Both the position numbers and the translations under genes were made by a program. A DNA stretch of 64,000 nt from NCBI GenBank assembly GCA_025352685.1, contig JANXSN010000032.1:80549-144548 (forward strand). The letters run 5' to 3'. This document shows positions 51,601 through 60,600 of the stretch, one piece after another (the stretch's first letter is position 1; the number at the start of each line of letters is the position of its first letter). This DNA comes from Sphingomonadales bacterium (GTDB lineage: Bacteria > Pseudomonadota > Alphaproteobacteria > Sphingomonadales > Sphingomonadaceae). The notes under the pieces were generated by a model that was not told the DNA's origin, made no database searches, and saw nothing but the letters and a program-made list of their open reading frames with translations.

Positions 51601-53011
51601 TTGCCGAACCAACGCTGACTGTACCTTGCCGCGCAACAATTTCCGCAGTGCCCCCGATGGCATCCCCACCGGCACCTGCGAAGTTCGATGCCCCCACTGC
51701 ACTCGCATCGATCTGCGTGACGCCGCCAACCGATATCAACGAGCCCACTCCGTCCGCAATGAGCCGCGCTGTCCCGCCGACACCCGCGCGGCGCGAAACC
51801 AGCGTCAAATCTCCGCCGGATGTAACGGTTTCGCCAGCATCAGCGCGGACTTCGACACTGTTCAGACCTGCCAGCGTGGCGTTACCGGTAAAGGTGAGAG
51901 GTCCGTTACCATCAGGGCTAGCGAGGATGGTAGTCGCCTGTGCGCTAACCTTAGAACTGAACGTGCCACTCCCGATCGTGAGGTTTGCTGCGGTCAAACT
52001 CGGTGCCTGGCGGATGGTGCCAAGCACCACATCCTGTCCAGCGGACAGGACGACCGTGCCGTTCTGTACGGTCGCTGTGGCCGCAGGCGTATAGCCGACA
52101 GCCCCACCGACCAGCAGCGTAATTGCCGTGTTCTTGGGCATCGCCGCCATCACGATGGTGCCATTTGCCGCAGCGGGACCGGTGGTCGTACCCGAATGGA
52201 TCAACGCGTTGGCGACACCGGTTCCGGTGATAAAGGCGATATCGAAAGCGCCGCCGTTAATACGAATATCGACTTGCTCGGCCGCAATGTAGGCAGTGGA
52301 CCCGTTGATGGTCGCAGTCCCGCCCATGATGACCTGCGGTGCAACAAGCGCGAGATAGCTCCCGGCGCCGAGGAGGTTGAACTGAGCGCCTGGCTGCACG
52401 GTTATCGCTGACGTCGATCCTGTAGCGCCGCGAAAACGGATTGTATTATTCGTTCCGAAAAGGCCGCCGGTTGTATCGATGTCGTCGGCTGTTAGGATCA
52501 GATTGCCGACGTTGAATACTGAAGTTGACCCCGCGATGATGCCGCCCGGCGAATAGAACCAGACATCGCCGGCGGTCTGACCCTGAGAATTCCGCGCCAA
52601 CACGGTGCCATTGATTGAAATTGCCTGTCCCGGCGTTGCAGCGAATACGCGGTTGAGGACCGTGAAATTCTGTTGAAAGCTCTGGAAAGTGCCGACGGTA
52701 TTTTTTGGCAAAAAGTCGATCGTACTATTTGTTGTCTTGTCGAATGTGTTCCAGTTGATGATGGCCGACTGGGTGCTCAAACTGATAATATCAACCGCCG
52801 TTGCGCTTCCTGACGGCCCGCCTCGCGAAATAGACGCGCTGCCCGCCGCGACCGACGGCGTGCCCTGAAAAGCTGCAGGCACGGCCTGCGCAAAGCTCTC
52901 GTTGCTGTGCGAAATCGCAATCGTGACAGCAATCATGGCGCAAGTGCCGAGCAATTCGACACGGTTCTGCAAGCGCGAACGGTATGTCATGGAAATGGCT
53001 TTCTCGATCAT
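45680..53011 (-). CDS. Giant TpsA exoprotein (filamentous haemagglutinin-like)
   Basis: A 2,443-residue two-partner-secretion exoprotein. The start at 53011 overlaps the TpsB stop as ATGA. An extended signal region (to about residue 42, SNESFAQA) is followed by the TPS/haemagg_act domain with NWNTFDKTTNSTIDF and NRVFAATPGQAISINGTV. The body is very Gly/Ser/Thr/Ala-rich, with recurring GGNGTGGSA-type rungs expected for a right-handed beta-helix. A Pro/Gly/Ile repeat insert lies near 48.9 kb. The C-terminus has two Cys pairs and ends CDPVKQACK, a C-x6-C hook like that retaining some TPS adhesins on the cell surface. Probable surface adhesin or fibre. Confidence 0.87.
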   Translation of the reverse strand: MIEKAISMTYRSRLQNRVELLGTCAMIAVTIAISHSNESFAQAVPAAFQGTPSVAAGSASISRGGPSGSATAVDIISLSTQSAIINWNTFDKTTNSTIDFLPKNTVGTFQSFQQNFTVLNRVFAATPGQAISINGTVLARNSQGQTAGDVWFYSPGGIIAGSTSVFNVGNLILTADDIDTTGGLFGTNNTIRFRGATGSTSAITVQPGAQFNLLGAGSYLALVAPQVIMGGTATINGSTAYIAAEQVDIRINGGAFDIAFITGTGVANALIHSGTTTGPAAANGTIVMAAMPKNTAITLLVGGAVGYTPAATATVQNGTVVLSAGQDVVLGTIRQAPSLTAANLTIGSGTFSSKVSAQATTILASPDGNGPLTFTGNATLAGLNSVEVRADAGETVTSGGDLTLVSRRAGVGGTARLIADGVGSLISVGGVTQIDASAVGASNFAGAGGDAIGGTAEIVARQGTVSVGSATVLANGSGGFGKTQSGNGIGGIARVHAEQSRGVGILTGDLSISAFGQGGQGGGESPASSIGGNGVGGQALYEVANQGSAETGALTITANASGGAGGSSGGNASAGTAQISMGTGALNAQLTRLSADEQAGFAGVSGTTGSTSGKGLARVQTLAGTVQLDGLVLSADARTAGADLSQAATPATEGALTAGTVEVNANLGGIFVSGGPISASANAFGTGTSFATSAGAVKGGVVNLFVANTGTIWSNGINAQVTAAGTSTSATAGNATAGQITVSLSGNASLHLDNDESKHDIVLTARAFGASGAAPASATGGQISVSFGQGRTQGIAALNADATGFAGSSTTGGNGTSGQGGSVSFSILPGADVSADSVALRADGASIAEVGSFIVGPGAGSSGTGGAIAVDLTGGLFTTSSFGVSASGRGADAFAVSGRPGTIAGVGVGGTATFTIDGTTANIASVSVEALGSGGFGGNGLAESSTASSAGADGTGGSATLQLSSGILNADGIQLSANGIGGNGGSGDGVDGAAAGSGTGGSATFRNLANSIIGVSAITVSATGHGGYGGGSSFNGSELTGLNGGDGGAGVGGTALIDWQGQSSAQTLVPPSLAAFSGGEGFSGGAGYDAQTVQSGTFGGRGGDSRGGSSTILISGLSTQFYSIDADAGSTGGPSANGNATRRGGDAKGGTAQVRVIDAPLVVGSLVIDSSAQAGQTQSGSFGAGPRGSDASGGTSSLEVDGQNGTYIASSGGQYAYGGTPILSLSANANATDGVGGANGTTGSNGGRGGNATGGQVSIQVIDGSIDISPPTNLGLYVNTLGGNAGNGGNAASYQPAGGGAGGDAGAAIGGTITLSAKGGHLALGTISLAANATAGSAGYGGSDAGGPAIPGIPASPGVPAIPGVPAIPPAFGAYGMESFGVGGTINIQSQTSASGADGLVTAGDVSINVGASTNGYGNVGNAGVVSVVNINSGGGALRLGSLTVNAGSTNNNFVSGATTLIADNSPINVDGNIQVIGPTNAYVQTSGTGSVTAGGDIDVEVHGYIGIKQFGGTGQPALAAATVTAKADLGVNAQTALIRADTDITLSSAFGSITTGGLTAGRNIGVTTSSGDIMLGAIISGGNTTIEAPLSASLITVAQATVGGFLEARGGAISFGNITAGTDAILSTFNGSLTVGNVTAGDDIFLTVNGSGANPNVISPDSQTGNGGTTAFALIAGNLRSTGLGSDTVASGPATFTDAGPTGNVIRVRSSGAVQTGSITTAGYAILSSDRGSVVAGNINALAGVGVFAQTDATLADITTNGTFWLGNSSQYFLVVPTYQITNFPFSQTPTTGTATIGTINAGLIRGSTTGALTFNKMATTSDILWRTGNSNAVGGSIIGNGVSSGANLTLVAGGNLSFTDATARLSALLVSQAGSITGNSVRSTGDSVDADGRLGVNIGTIVTPVRATLGASNGNIRVAGNLSAGDVVAGGQNIVLVSSGIITATSLQASAGNIDVSASNGLSVIDGNATGNMTLSTNGTAALTIIRSGLDTSVTAREIDVGGAYAGRALQFDATGLISTNDNVNAGSIAFRSGDIKIGGESTVGTLGFTRQLSFTNTANTKTFIGGADNSGGYSLSSAEIGQLAAENISVAVAPQRQESNGQMPLALTPNIAPDLILDNLAISGAKNLGPNGTFLVETPGKMSVIGTVALNGMSANSRVDLRAATAIEVLPTGSITIQNSEGLTGTLTMAAEDIIASSSAALADVSAATTLTAASDRLGANDATSNESGFFQAGGIIVTVSKGVYVQNTGPSTTTGNRDFAMRRGFTVGANGFTIVQASSAPVRLAINGRQVITPASTTGSPTASGFTTGVDVAPLIKFVPFGQQSGTPFSVSATGATAAQQQQAATIFDPLSTVNGCSIVGASSCQNSPLNDPTRDVLEGKFGEKAVARLLPLSIIQLKDYSAAGNEPLIDEPVTGAGNDDLWSVDDTKSCDPVKQACK
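48902..48980 (-). repeat. Pro-Ala-Ile-Pro-Gly tandem repeat inside TpsA
   Basis: Imperfect short repeats encode PAIPGIPASPGVPAIPGVPAIPP in the exoprotein, a collagen-like or polyproline stretch interrupting the Gly-rich beta-helix. Unit length is about 18-24 bases. Confidence 0.6.
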
Positions 53012-54786
53012 TGTCGTACCAAGGGAAACAGGCGGGTCGTGAGGGAGACAAGAAAGCGCGTGTCGCCGCGCTGGGTTTGCAGGCCTGCTGCTGCAAAGGG
53101 CACCGCAATGCCGGCATCGAGCACGAAGCGGTCTCCGAAACCGACTCGCACGCCACCGCCCGCCGATTGCAATTTCTGGGGGTCGGTGACGCCAGGCACC
53201 CGATCGTGGTTCCAAACCCAGGCCGCGTCGATGAAGCCATATCCCTGAAACGCAAATGATTGTCGTGATTTGGGTAAAAGGCTACCGACGGTAACTTCAC
53301 CGCGGACGCCTACGCCGGAATCGCCGATGAGCGTTCCGGGATCGAACCCGCGACCGATCGTGTAATTGCCCGCCGAAAACTGTTCGTAGCTGAGCAAACT
53401 AGACGGCGAATATTGGGCCCGCCCCGCGACCGAAAGGCCAAGAACAGGAACTGGTCTGAATTCGGCTGTGGCATTGGTCCGTGCGACGAATCCGCTCGGA
53501 TCGGCCGTTAAACGGCTCGGCGGAGCGCCTGGGCCAGCCGTGCAAAGCGCCGGTGACGCGCGGCAGTCGGGGCTAGCGCCCAGCGCACTGATGCCTTGGC
53601 GCAACTCGACACCAGCGCCGAACCGCCATCTCGGCTCGCCTGCCGAGTATCCCAACGTGGAAGCGAGGCTTTGCGGGTCGATGATGTCATAATCGAGACG
53701 CAAGAACGGCACGCGGAGACGATCGCGGGTAAAAGCCAGACCATTGAATGTGCTCGACTGGTCGATAATGTCGAGACCGCCGCTTGCCCATAGGTTGAAC
53801 GTCTGGCGGCGGATGATGGGGTATCGGGCACGCACGGTGCCGACGAGCGTTTCCGAGGAGAGCGAAATGCCCGCTCCCAGCGTCGGTCTCGTCCACGCGT
53901 AGCTGAGGTCGGCGCCAACGGTCAGGCCTTCGCCACCAAGCCGGACTTCCTGCGACACCTGGACAACTTGCTGTTCACGGAAGTCGTGCGTTGAAAACAC
54001 ACCGAGCGTTGTGCGGTCGCCACTGCCGAAAATACCGTTGAAGCGGGCCTGTAAAATGCCACCGCCGCGTCCAACCTCTCTTGATCCGTAATTCTGCACC
54101 GCGAAATCGACTTCGACGGGAATACGCACCACCTGAACCTCGCCAACGACGTCGCCAGGCGCCGTGCCTGCGGGACGCAGCGTGAGGCGAATGTCGAATC
54201 CGGGTAGATCCTGCGCAAGCAAGAGATAGCGTTCAGCCGAACGAATATTAAAAACCGGTTCGTCCTGGATCGCGCGCAAATAGCGGGAAATGATCCTTTC
54301 CGATTTACCCGCTTCGCCGCGCACTTGGAAGCCGGTGAGCTTGGCAAGCAACACGTCGAAACGCACGACGCCATTCTCGATCCGCTGGGGCGGAACCTGG
54401 ACGGCAGCCAGATAGCCTTCACGCCGCAAGACCGTCGCTGCGCGATCGCGGATTTCGCACACTGTCGCGATCGGCACCTTTTGTCCGACATAACCTGACC
54501 ACGTCGACCGCAAAATTTCGGGTGAAATGGTTGCAAGGCCATCGAAACGAACGTCGCGAAGGTCGACCATAACGTCGCGGTACGCAGCGTCCGCCAATGG
54601 GCAGGGGGCCCGCTCGATCTCTCCGTCAATTTTTATCCTGTTCCGGTTCGACGGCGCGCGCGGGAGCTCAGGTGCGCGCTGGACTTCCTCACGCGTGGGC
54701 GGGCGCGCGGTCTGAGCGGACGCCGCAGACGACACTGAAAGGCCGACAGCCGCTGTTAGAACAACTCCATGTGTAATCCGTCGCAT
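53008..54786 (-). CDS. TpsB outer-membrane transporter (ShlB/FhaC family)
   Basis: A 593-residue Omp85-superfamily pore that exports the TpsA partner. The start at 54786 follows a GGGGAAG ribosome site and gives a signal peptide (THGVVLTAAVGLSVSSAASA). A POTRA domain with VRFDGLATISPEIL and AATVLRREGYLAAVQVPPQ covers about 65-225, then the 16-strand barrel. The conserved substrate-path motif is YTIGRGFDPGTL (the VRGF/Y type). The last residues are LVRQ rather than the usual terminal Phe. It overlaps the TpsA gene by four bases, so the pair is cotranslated. Confidence 0.92.
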   Translation of the reverse strand: MRRITHGVVLTAAVGLSVSSAASAQTARPPTREEVQRAPELPRAPSNRNRIKIDGEIERAPCPLADAAYRDVMVDLRDVRFDGLATISPEILRSTWSGYVGQKVPIATVCEIRDRAATVLRREGYLAAVQVPPQRIENGVVRFDVLLAKLTGFQVRGEAGKSERIISRYLRAIQDEPVFNIRSAERYLLLAQDLPGFDIRLTLRPAGTAPGDVVGEVQVVRIPVEVDFAVQNYGSREVGRGGGILQARFNGIFGSGDRTTLGVFSTHDFREQQVVQVSQEVRLGGEGLTVGADLSYAWTRPTLGAGISLSSETLVGTVRARYPIIRRQTFNLWASGGLDIIDQSSTFNGLAFTRDRLRVPFLRLDYDIIDPQSLASTLGYSAGEPRWRFGAGVELRQGISALGASPDCRASPALCTAGPGAPPSRLTADPSGFVARTNATAEFRPVPVLGLSVAGRAQYSPSSLLSYEQFSAGNYTIGRGFDPGTLIGDSGVGVRGEVTVGSLLPKSRQSFAFQGYGFIDAAWVWNHDRVPGVTDPQKLQSAGGGVRVGFGDRFVLDAGIAVPFAAAGLQTQRGDTRFLVSLTTRLFPLVRQ

Positions 54787-54950
54787 GGCTTCCCCATCTG
54801 GCCTGTGTGTAGCCATTTGCCACGAACGCCCGGTCTTTTGACCAATCCGTTCCCAATGCGACCTGCGACAAGTATCCATCGGCCAGCGATAGGTTCGTCA
54901 TGTAAGGGCTACCAGCCCTGCGTTGCCCTCGCAAGGGCATGGTATTGTGG

Positions 54951-55682
54951 TCAACCTGCGACGGCTGAGGCGTTGCCGGCTTCAACGAGCACGTCGAGCT
55001 GCGAAATGCACCCCTTGCCGATCAACGTGGCCGCAACTTTATCAGCTGCATCGGTAGTCCCGCTGATCTGCGTGACATGAAACACTGTCGGTTTTACCAC
55101 GCCAGGGCCAGTAATCTTATAGTCGGTCTCACTCGCCAGCGGCATATCAGCGACGGGCCATGAGCGCACCGCCTGGCCGGCGGCAAACGCAAGGGGCACT
55201 GCCTTGCCGTCGCTCACCCGCGTAAGCGTCAGCGTCACCGGCATTGCCATCGATCCGCGCCACAATGTGGCCTTGCTCAAGTCGCGCAGGCACATGGCGC
55301 CGCTCTGGGCAGTATCAAGATACCACAGGCTGGCAATGCGGGGCTGCGCCGTGCTTGCACCACGCACAGCCCCGGTGCGGACTTGCCGCGTACCAGAATT
55401 TCCGATCAGTGCCGCAAACGTCGATGGCGCTGCAGAGTTCGAGGCGGCGATCCCGACGTTGAAAATACCGGCGCCGCTCAGCGTCCGCGTCCCGCGCGAG
55501 TCGAGCACAACGAGCATGTCGCCCGTCTTCAGCGTGACTTTTTGTCCATCGGCAAGTGATTTGCCCGTTGGATAGGCCTTTGCCGAGGGTCCACTCGATC
55601 GAATAACGATGGTACCGGCAAGCGATGCTCCTGAGCAGCAGATCGCCGCCAGTGAACCCACAAGTTTAAGCGTGCTAGTCAA
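54951..55682 (-). CDS. Exported FecR-like/SH3-like small protein of the TPS locus
   Basis: A TTG start at 55682 gives 243 residues; it overlaps the end of the cyclase gene and follows a GGGAGG ribosome site. The N-terminus is a signal peptide ending near GASLAG. The segment KSLADGQKVTLKTGDMLVVLDSRGTRTLSGAG is a FecR-type beta-rich motif, where an all-beta domain senses an outer-membrane state, and MVVL-type strands continue. Three Cys occur (one mid-protein, two near CISQ). It sits between cyclase and TpsB, so it may be a periplasmic accessory of the secretion system. Function unknown. Confidence 0.6.
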   Translation of the reverse strand: MTSTLKLVGSLAAICCSGASLAGTIVIRSSGPSAKAYPTGKSLADGQKVTLKTGDMLVVLDSRGTRTLSGAGIFNVGIAASNSAAPSTFAALIGNSGTRQVRTGAVRGASTAQPRIASLWYLDTAQSGAMCLRDLSKATLWRGSMAMPVTLTLTRVSDGKAVPLAFAAGQAVRSWPVADMPLASETDYKITGPGVVKPTVFHVTQISGTTDAADKVAATLIGKGCISQLDVLVEAGNASAVAG

Positions 55683-57696
55683 GAACAAAATAGCCTCCCT
55701 CAGTCTTATGATCCAGTCTATATACCAAACTACGCAAAGCCGCATCATTCGGATGCATCGCGGCCATGTCAGCCAGCGTTCGGAGCGCACCGGCATCACC
55801 TCGGCCAGCTGCTCGCACGAGTAGACCAAAATCATGCAGCTCAACAGGATCTGCTGTCGACGGCTCGACAATATCTACAGGCGTTGCCCGCCCGCGCACT
55901 TCAACAGTTCCCAATGCGCGAAAACTGTCCATACCTGACCGTTCCGCGGCATCGGCGCTCATCAGAATCGACGTGCCGAGTTGCTTGTTTGCCGATTCAA
56001 GTCGTGACGCTGTGTTCATTGCATCGCCGAGCGCAGTGTACTGGATGCGCCCTTCCCCCCCAAAGTTGCCCACAATGGCATCGCCGTGGTGTAGCCCGAC
56101 GCGGGTGCGGCCTATGGCCGGGATCCCTTCACGCGGCGTTCGGCGAAAGACCTCGCCCGCTGCGTGCATGGCGATGGCCGCCTTGACTGCGCGTTCGCCG
56201 TCGTCGTCGCGAGAAATAGGCGCCCCCCAAAACGCGACCACGGCGTCACCTACGAACTTGTCGATCGTGCCACCATGAGCAAGCACGACGTTGCTCAACG
56301 TTTCGAGATAGCGATTCAGCAACGTCGCAACGGTTTCGGGATCGAGCGCATGGCTCAGCTTGGTAAACCCTTCCAAGTCCGTGAAGACGATGAAAAGCTC
56401 GCGCTTCTCTCCTCTCAGTGAAAGTCCCTCAGGATCACGTAATATTTGCGCCGCGATGTCGCGGGGCAAATACTTGCCCAGTGCCGACTGTGCGAAACGC
56501 CGCTGTTCCGACCCGACGGCGCGCGCCGCCGTGCCCACAGCCAGAAAAGCCAACACCCAGCCGCTGCCCCAGCCGAATACCGGAAGACCAAACGTGTCGA
56601 CCATGTGCGCGTGGAGGAAAAACGGCAGGCCGACAATCAGCGCCAATTGCCCTGCCAGCAAGGTCAACAGCTGCACGGGCCGCAGCGAGCCGAGTGCCGT
56701 CAGAATGGCCGCAGCCACAATCGCTGCCGCGGCCAGCCATAGCATCCAGTCGGGAATGGGCCAATAGCGGCGCCCATCGAGTTGCTGCGACAACATCTGC
56801 GCAAAAGCGTCGATGCCCCACATTTGCTTGTTCGCTTTTGTCGCGCGCATGACCGGCGTCGAAAATAGATCGATGTCCTGAATATGTCCGCCGATCAGCA
56901 CATGGCGTCCGGTAATCTGATGGCGAAATAGCGCCGTCGCTTCGGGCGACGCAAAGAGAGCATCGTCAGCAAGCGTCTGGATCGGGATCGACGCGAAGAT
57001 ACCACGATCCTGATCCGCAGGGAGGCGATAGGCGATGGAACGATCGAGGAACTTTTGCCCGTCGGTTTCTCCGGTGAGCGCTAAAGAAAGCACCGGCGGA
57101 AGATCAGCGCGTTGCTCAGGCCAACGCCGCAGCACATTGTCTCGCTCCGCTTCCAGGCGAATGCTCGCGGGTTTGACGTTGCCGGGCTTTAGGCTGCCGA
57201 GAAATCCGTCCAGAAAGCGTTGCTGTTCCCAGGTAATCTTGTCGCCACTTGTCGCGTTTGAAGCATAGGCGAGCCAGGTTGGTGTCTTCGTGTGTTGAAA
57301 TGCCGCAACAAGCGCCGGGTCCTCGGGTTGCGGCTGGTCGATCAGAATGTCGATCCCAATCGATTTTGCGCCCATGGTGTCAATTCGCGTGAGTGCTTTC
57401 GCGAGGACCGTGCGATCGAGCGGGGACCGCTTGCCGGTCTGGATCAATGTTTCGTCGTCATAGGCAACGACAACAATCCGATCGTCCTGGTTGACGTGTG
57501 GAGAGGCTGCAGCAGCTCGGAAGTCAAACAACGTTGCTTCTGCATCGGCAGAAAAGGGCATCTGCCAACTAAATCGTGCTAAAAACATCGCGAGGACAAG
57601 CATCGCTAACGTCGCCAGAAGGCGCAACGATCCGACTTGTCGAATAATCAGTGACGCCCGCCGGCCCAGTCCCTGCATGCTCTCGGCTCGACTCAT
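55675..57696 (-). CDS. CHASE2-sensor class III adenylate cyclase
   Basis: A 673-residue membrane protein. An N-terminal membrane segment (about 24-45) and a periplasmic CHASE2 domain (about 50-310: DDRIVVVAYDDETL, GIDILIDQPQPEDPAL, VLIGGHIQDIDLF) are followed by three membrane helices (about 325-400). The cytoplasmic cyclase domain lies at about 430-620: FTDLEGFTKLS and FVGDAVVAFWG carry the two metal Asp, IDKF the base-recognising Lys, and YTALGDAMNTASRLE the Asp, Asn and Arg of the active site. The Lys and Asp at the purine-specifying positions favour ATP, hence cAMP. It starts two bases after the CHAT gene stop. Confidence 0.92.
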   Translation of the reverse strand: MSRAESMQGLGRRASLIIRQVGSLRLLATLAMLVLAMFLARFSWQMPFSADAEATLFDFRAAAASPHVNQDDRIVVVAYDDETLIQTGKRSPLDRTVLAKALTRIDTMGAKSIGIDILIDQPQPEDPALVAAFQHTKTPTWLAYASNATSGDKITWEQQRFLDGFLGSLKPGNVKPASIRLEAERDNVLRRWPEQRADLPPVLSLALTGETDGQKFLDRSIAYRLPADQDRGIFASIPIQTLADDALFASPEATALFRHQITGRHVLIGGHIQDIDLFSTPVMRATKANKQMWGIDAFAQMLSQQLDGRRYWPIPDWMLWLAAAAIVAAAILTALGSLRPVQLLTLLAGQLALIVGLPFFLHAHMVDTFGLPVFGWGSGWVLAFLAVGTAARAVGSEQRRFAQSALGKYLPRDIAAQILRDPEGLSLRGEKRELFIVFTDLEGFTKLSHALDPETVATLLNRYLETLSNVVLAHGGTIDKFVGDAVVAFWGAPISRDDDGERAVKAAIAMHAAGEVFRRTPREGIPAIGRTRVGLHHGDAIVGNFGGEGRIQYTALGDAMNTASRLESANKQLGTSILMSADAAERSGMDSFRALGTVEVRGRATPVDIVEPSTADPVELHDFGLLVRAAGRGDAGALRTLADMAAMHPNDAALRSLVYRLDHKTEGGYFVLD

Positions 57697-57698
57697 TC

Positions 57699-60600
57699 CT
57701 AACGTGCTGAAACCAGTTTCTGCGCGCTATCGCCGATGATGGCGAAACCTGCCCAGTAATAGGGGTGGGAGGTTTGCTTCTCGTCCATCAGCTTTCGTTG
57801 TGTCGTCGCGAGGGCTTCGCCCACAGAAGTGCCGGGCGGCACAGTGAAAAGGCCCGAAATCAACCGTTGGGTTGCATTAAAGTCGTCCGGTGCTGGCCAG
57901 TGGCTGGCAATGATCGAGCGCCCTCCTGCACCGATGAACGCGCGCACCAAGCCGTCGAGTGCACTGCCGCCACCCGAGAGAATCCCCGCCGCACGAGTCG
58001 CCATGACACTGGCGCTGCCGGCAGTATCGCAAGCCGACAGGATGACGAGATCGGCATCGATTTTAAGCGCATAGATCTCGCTGAAGTCCAGCAGCCCGTC
58101 GGAGCGCTGATTGTGGGCGAAGGAGGTAAGCAGAGCGGGTCGTGCCGGGCACCCATCGCGTGGGGCCGTGACCAAACCGTGCGTCGCAAAGTGCAGAATT
58201 CTATAATCACTCAAGTCCGTCCGTGCGCGAATGTCGCTGTCGGTAAAAGCCGCACCGGTAACCACGGTATTGCCGTTGCCGCCGAGAACGGTAGCCGCGA
58301 TTCGAAGTTCAGCGCCCGATACCGGCCTGTTCCATTGCGCTGCGGGCCAGGTGCAGCCAATGGCGCCCGCGCCGCTCATTCCGCGCGTTGACGACGCCTG
58401 TATCAAATCGCCGAGTGGCGCATTCTCACCGAACCCAAGATATTGAAATTTAGCAGTCGAGGGCGCGATGCCGCGCGTGTCGCGAAAGGCGCGGGCCGCA
58501 ACGGCTGTGCTCAACATCGTCGATCTGCCGAGCCAAGCAGTACCCGTAAAGTCGAACTGATCGGCATCCGGATTCGCGGTACGCGCTTTGTACCGCATCA
58601 CGCTGGCCGTATCGGTGACAAGCAGGTCAATCGGTAACAGCAACATCGCACCGTCGGGTTCGAATATGAGATGTTTTACCTTGGGCAGTCGGTCTGCGCT
58701 TGGCCCCGCTAACGCAATGTAAAGATTGTGTGCAGCCTCAACATCGAACGGATAGGTGTTGAGTTGTCCGTTCTCGTTCTTGACGATTGTATCGCGCAGC
58801 GCTGAAACCTGCGCAGTCAGCTGTTCGGGTGCCAAGGGCACGCGCCAGGCACTTGCGCCGTCGGGTGCGGCAAGCATGGCGAACACGCCGCGTCCTGCAA
58901 TTACAAGCTTCAGATATGCCTCGCCAGGTCTGAGCACTTGCCTTAGTTCGGCAAGGGTCAGCGCATCGGGCGTCAACGCCCGATATTGTGGATAAGCTGC
59001 CAGTTCGCTCTGTGTAACGATCTGCTCGGTGCCATACTGCTGCAAGTCAATGTTCAGCGTCGAAATCGCCTGACGGACTTCAGCCGACTGGTTGGTTTCA
59101 GCGAGCAAATTAGCGAGTTCAATCTTCGTGCGTTCGATGTCGCGCTCAAGCGTGCGGGCCTGGCGGAAAAGCCGCGAGCCGGAACCAGTTCCTTCGCTCA
59201 GCTCGCGTGCAAGAATGGCTTGTGTGTCGGCAACACCAGGCCGGACCAAGGTTTGTGTGGCGAGGAAGAAATCGTCGGCAAGCGCCGGATTCGTCGCCAT
59301 CCGGTCAATCAGCAAGCCAAAGTAGGGACTCAATAGATTGCCGAGCCCTGTCACCGACGATCGTTCCTGCGCAGCCGTTTGGACGACTTGCCGGAACAGT
59401 CCGAGTGCGGCGTCGGCATGATTGTGGCGGGCGAGATATGCGGCGAGACGCGCGCGCGCGCCATTGACAGCAATCGTCTGCGGATATCGAGCTTCGAGCA
59501 GCGTCAGGGCTTCGCGCATCTTGCCTTCGCCACCGCTCACATCGCCCAGGTCCTCCAGCGCAAGTCCGGTCTCAGCAAGGATCTGAGAGCGCAGACGCGT
59601 GATTGACAGTACGCGGCCTCGCCGGACTGCCAGAGCGTCAGCACCCGCCATGATCAAGGTGTCGCGGGCCAGGCCGGGTTTGCCCTCGAGCCGCAATAAT
59701 GTCCCGCGGATCTGCATTGCTTGCGCGTCAAGGATGAGCGCCCGCTCGTCAGCTGTAAGACTCGTCGAGCCATTTACCCCCAGCCGCTTGGCGACAGGAA
59801 CGCCGCTATTTATTTCGGCTGCAATGGCAGTACTGATTTCGAGATCACCGGAACGTGCGTTCACACTGTTGAACGGGACGACAGGTTGTTCGAGCCGGGC
59901 GAGCGCATCCGCATAGCGTTGCTGGTTGAGCAGGTGCAGCGCTTCAAAGTTACGTCGCAATCTGGTCTGAACCCGGTCCGATGTTGGAACTGCGCGTGCC
60001 TGTGCGAACAGCGAATTGGCCTCTTCGAAATCGCCGAGGTTAGATTTCTGCAGACCGCGGTTGATAAGATATTCGCCCGTCCGCGCGCTGGTTACCTCGC
60101 TAGTGGCACGCTGTTGCAGCGTATCGAAAAATTCTGCTGCCTCGGCGTAATCGCCACTGTTGTTGCGGCGATAGCCCTCGGCCATCGCCTGGTCCGGGTC
60201 GAGCGTCCCCGCCTGAACCCGTGCAAATGCAACGGGGTCGGCGACCGATGTTGTCGCGACTGTGACCTTGCCAGACACGGCTTTGTCAGTGACGATTGTG
60301 CGAAGCCCGAGTTCGAGCGCGCTGGCGTAGCCCTCCAGCCCTTCGGCAACATAGGTAACCTGCCCGCGACGGATCGTGTAGACAAGATACCCAACCGACG
60401 CATCGCGCAGCGTGCACTGCCGCAATGTAACACCAGAAAGACCGTCAACCGAGGCCGCCGCCGTCGTCGACTTGCATGTTGCCGTTGTGCTCCGAAGGGT
60501 GGCGAGGCGCAATTCGGCATCACTGCCGCGAAGGGCCCGGATCATCCCAATGGGTTTTGCCGCATCGCGGCACACGATCGACCATGCGCGGTCAAAATAA

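Noticed and set aside
46797..52411. Several 186- to 345-codon plus-strand frames inside TpsA
   Set aside because: They arise from the Gly/Ser/Ala-rich repeats of the exoprotein read backwards (Pro/Ala/Val-rich); no start sites or families.
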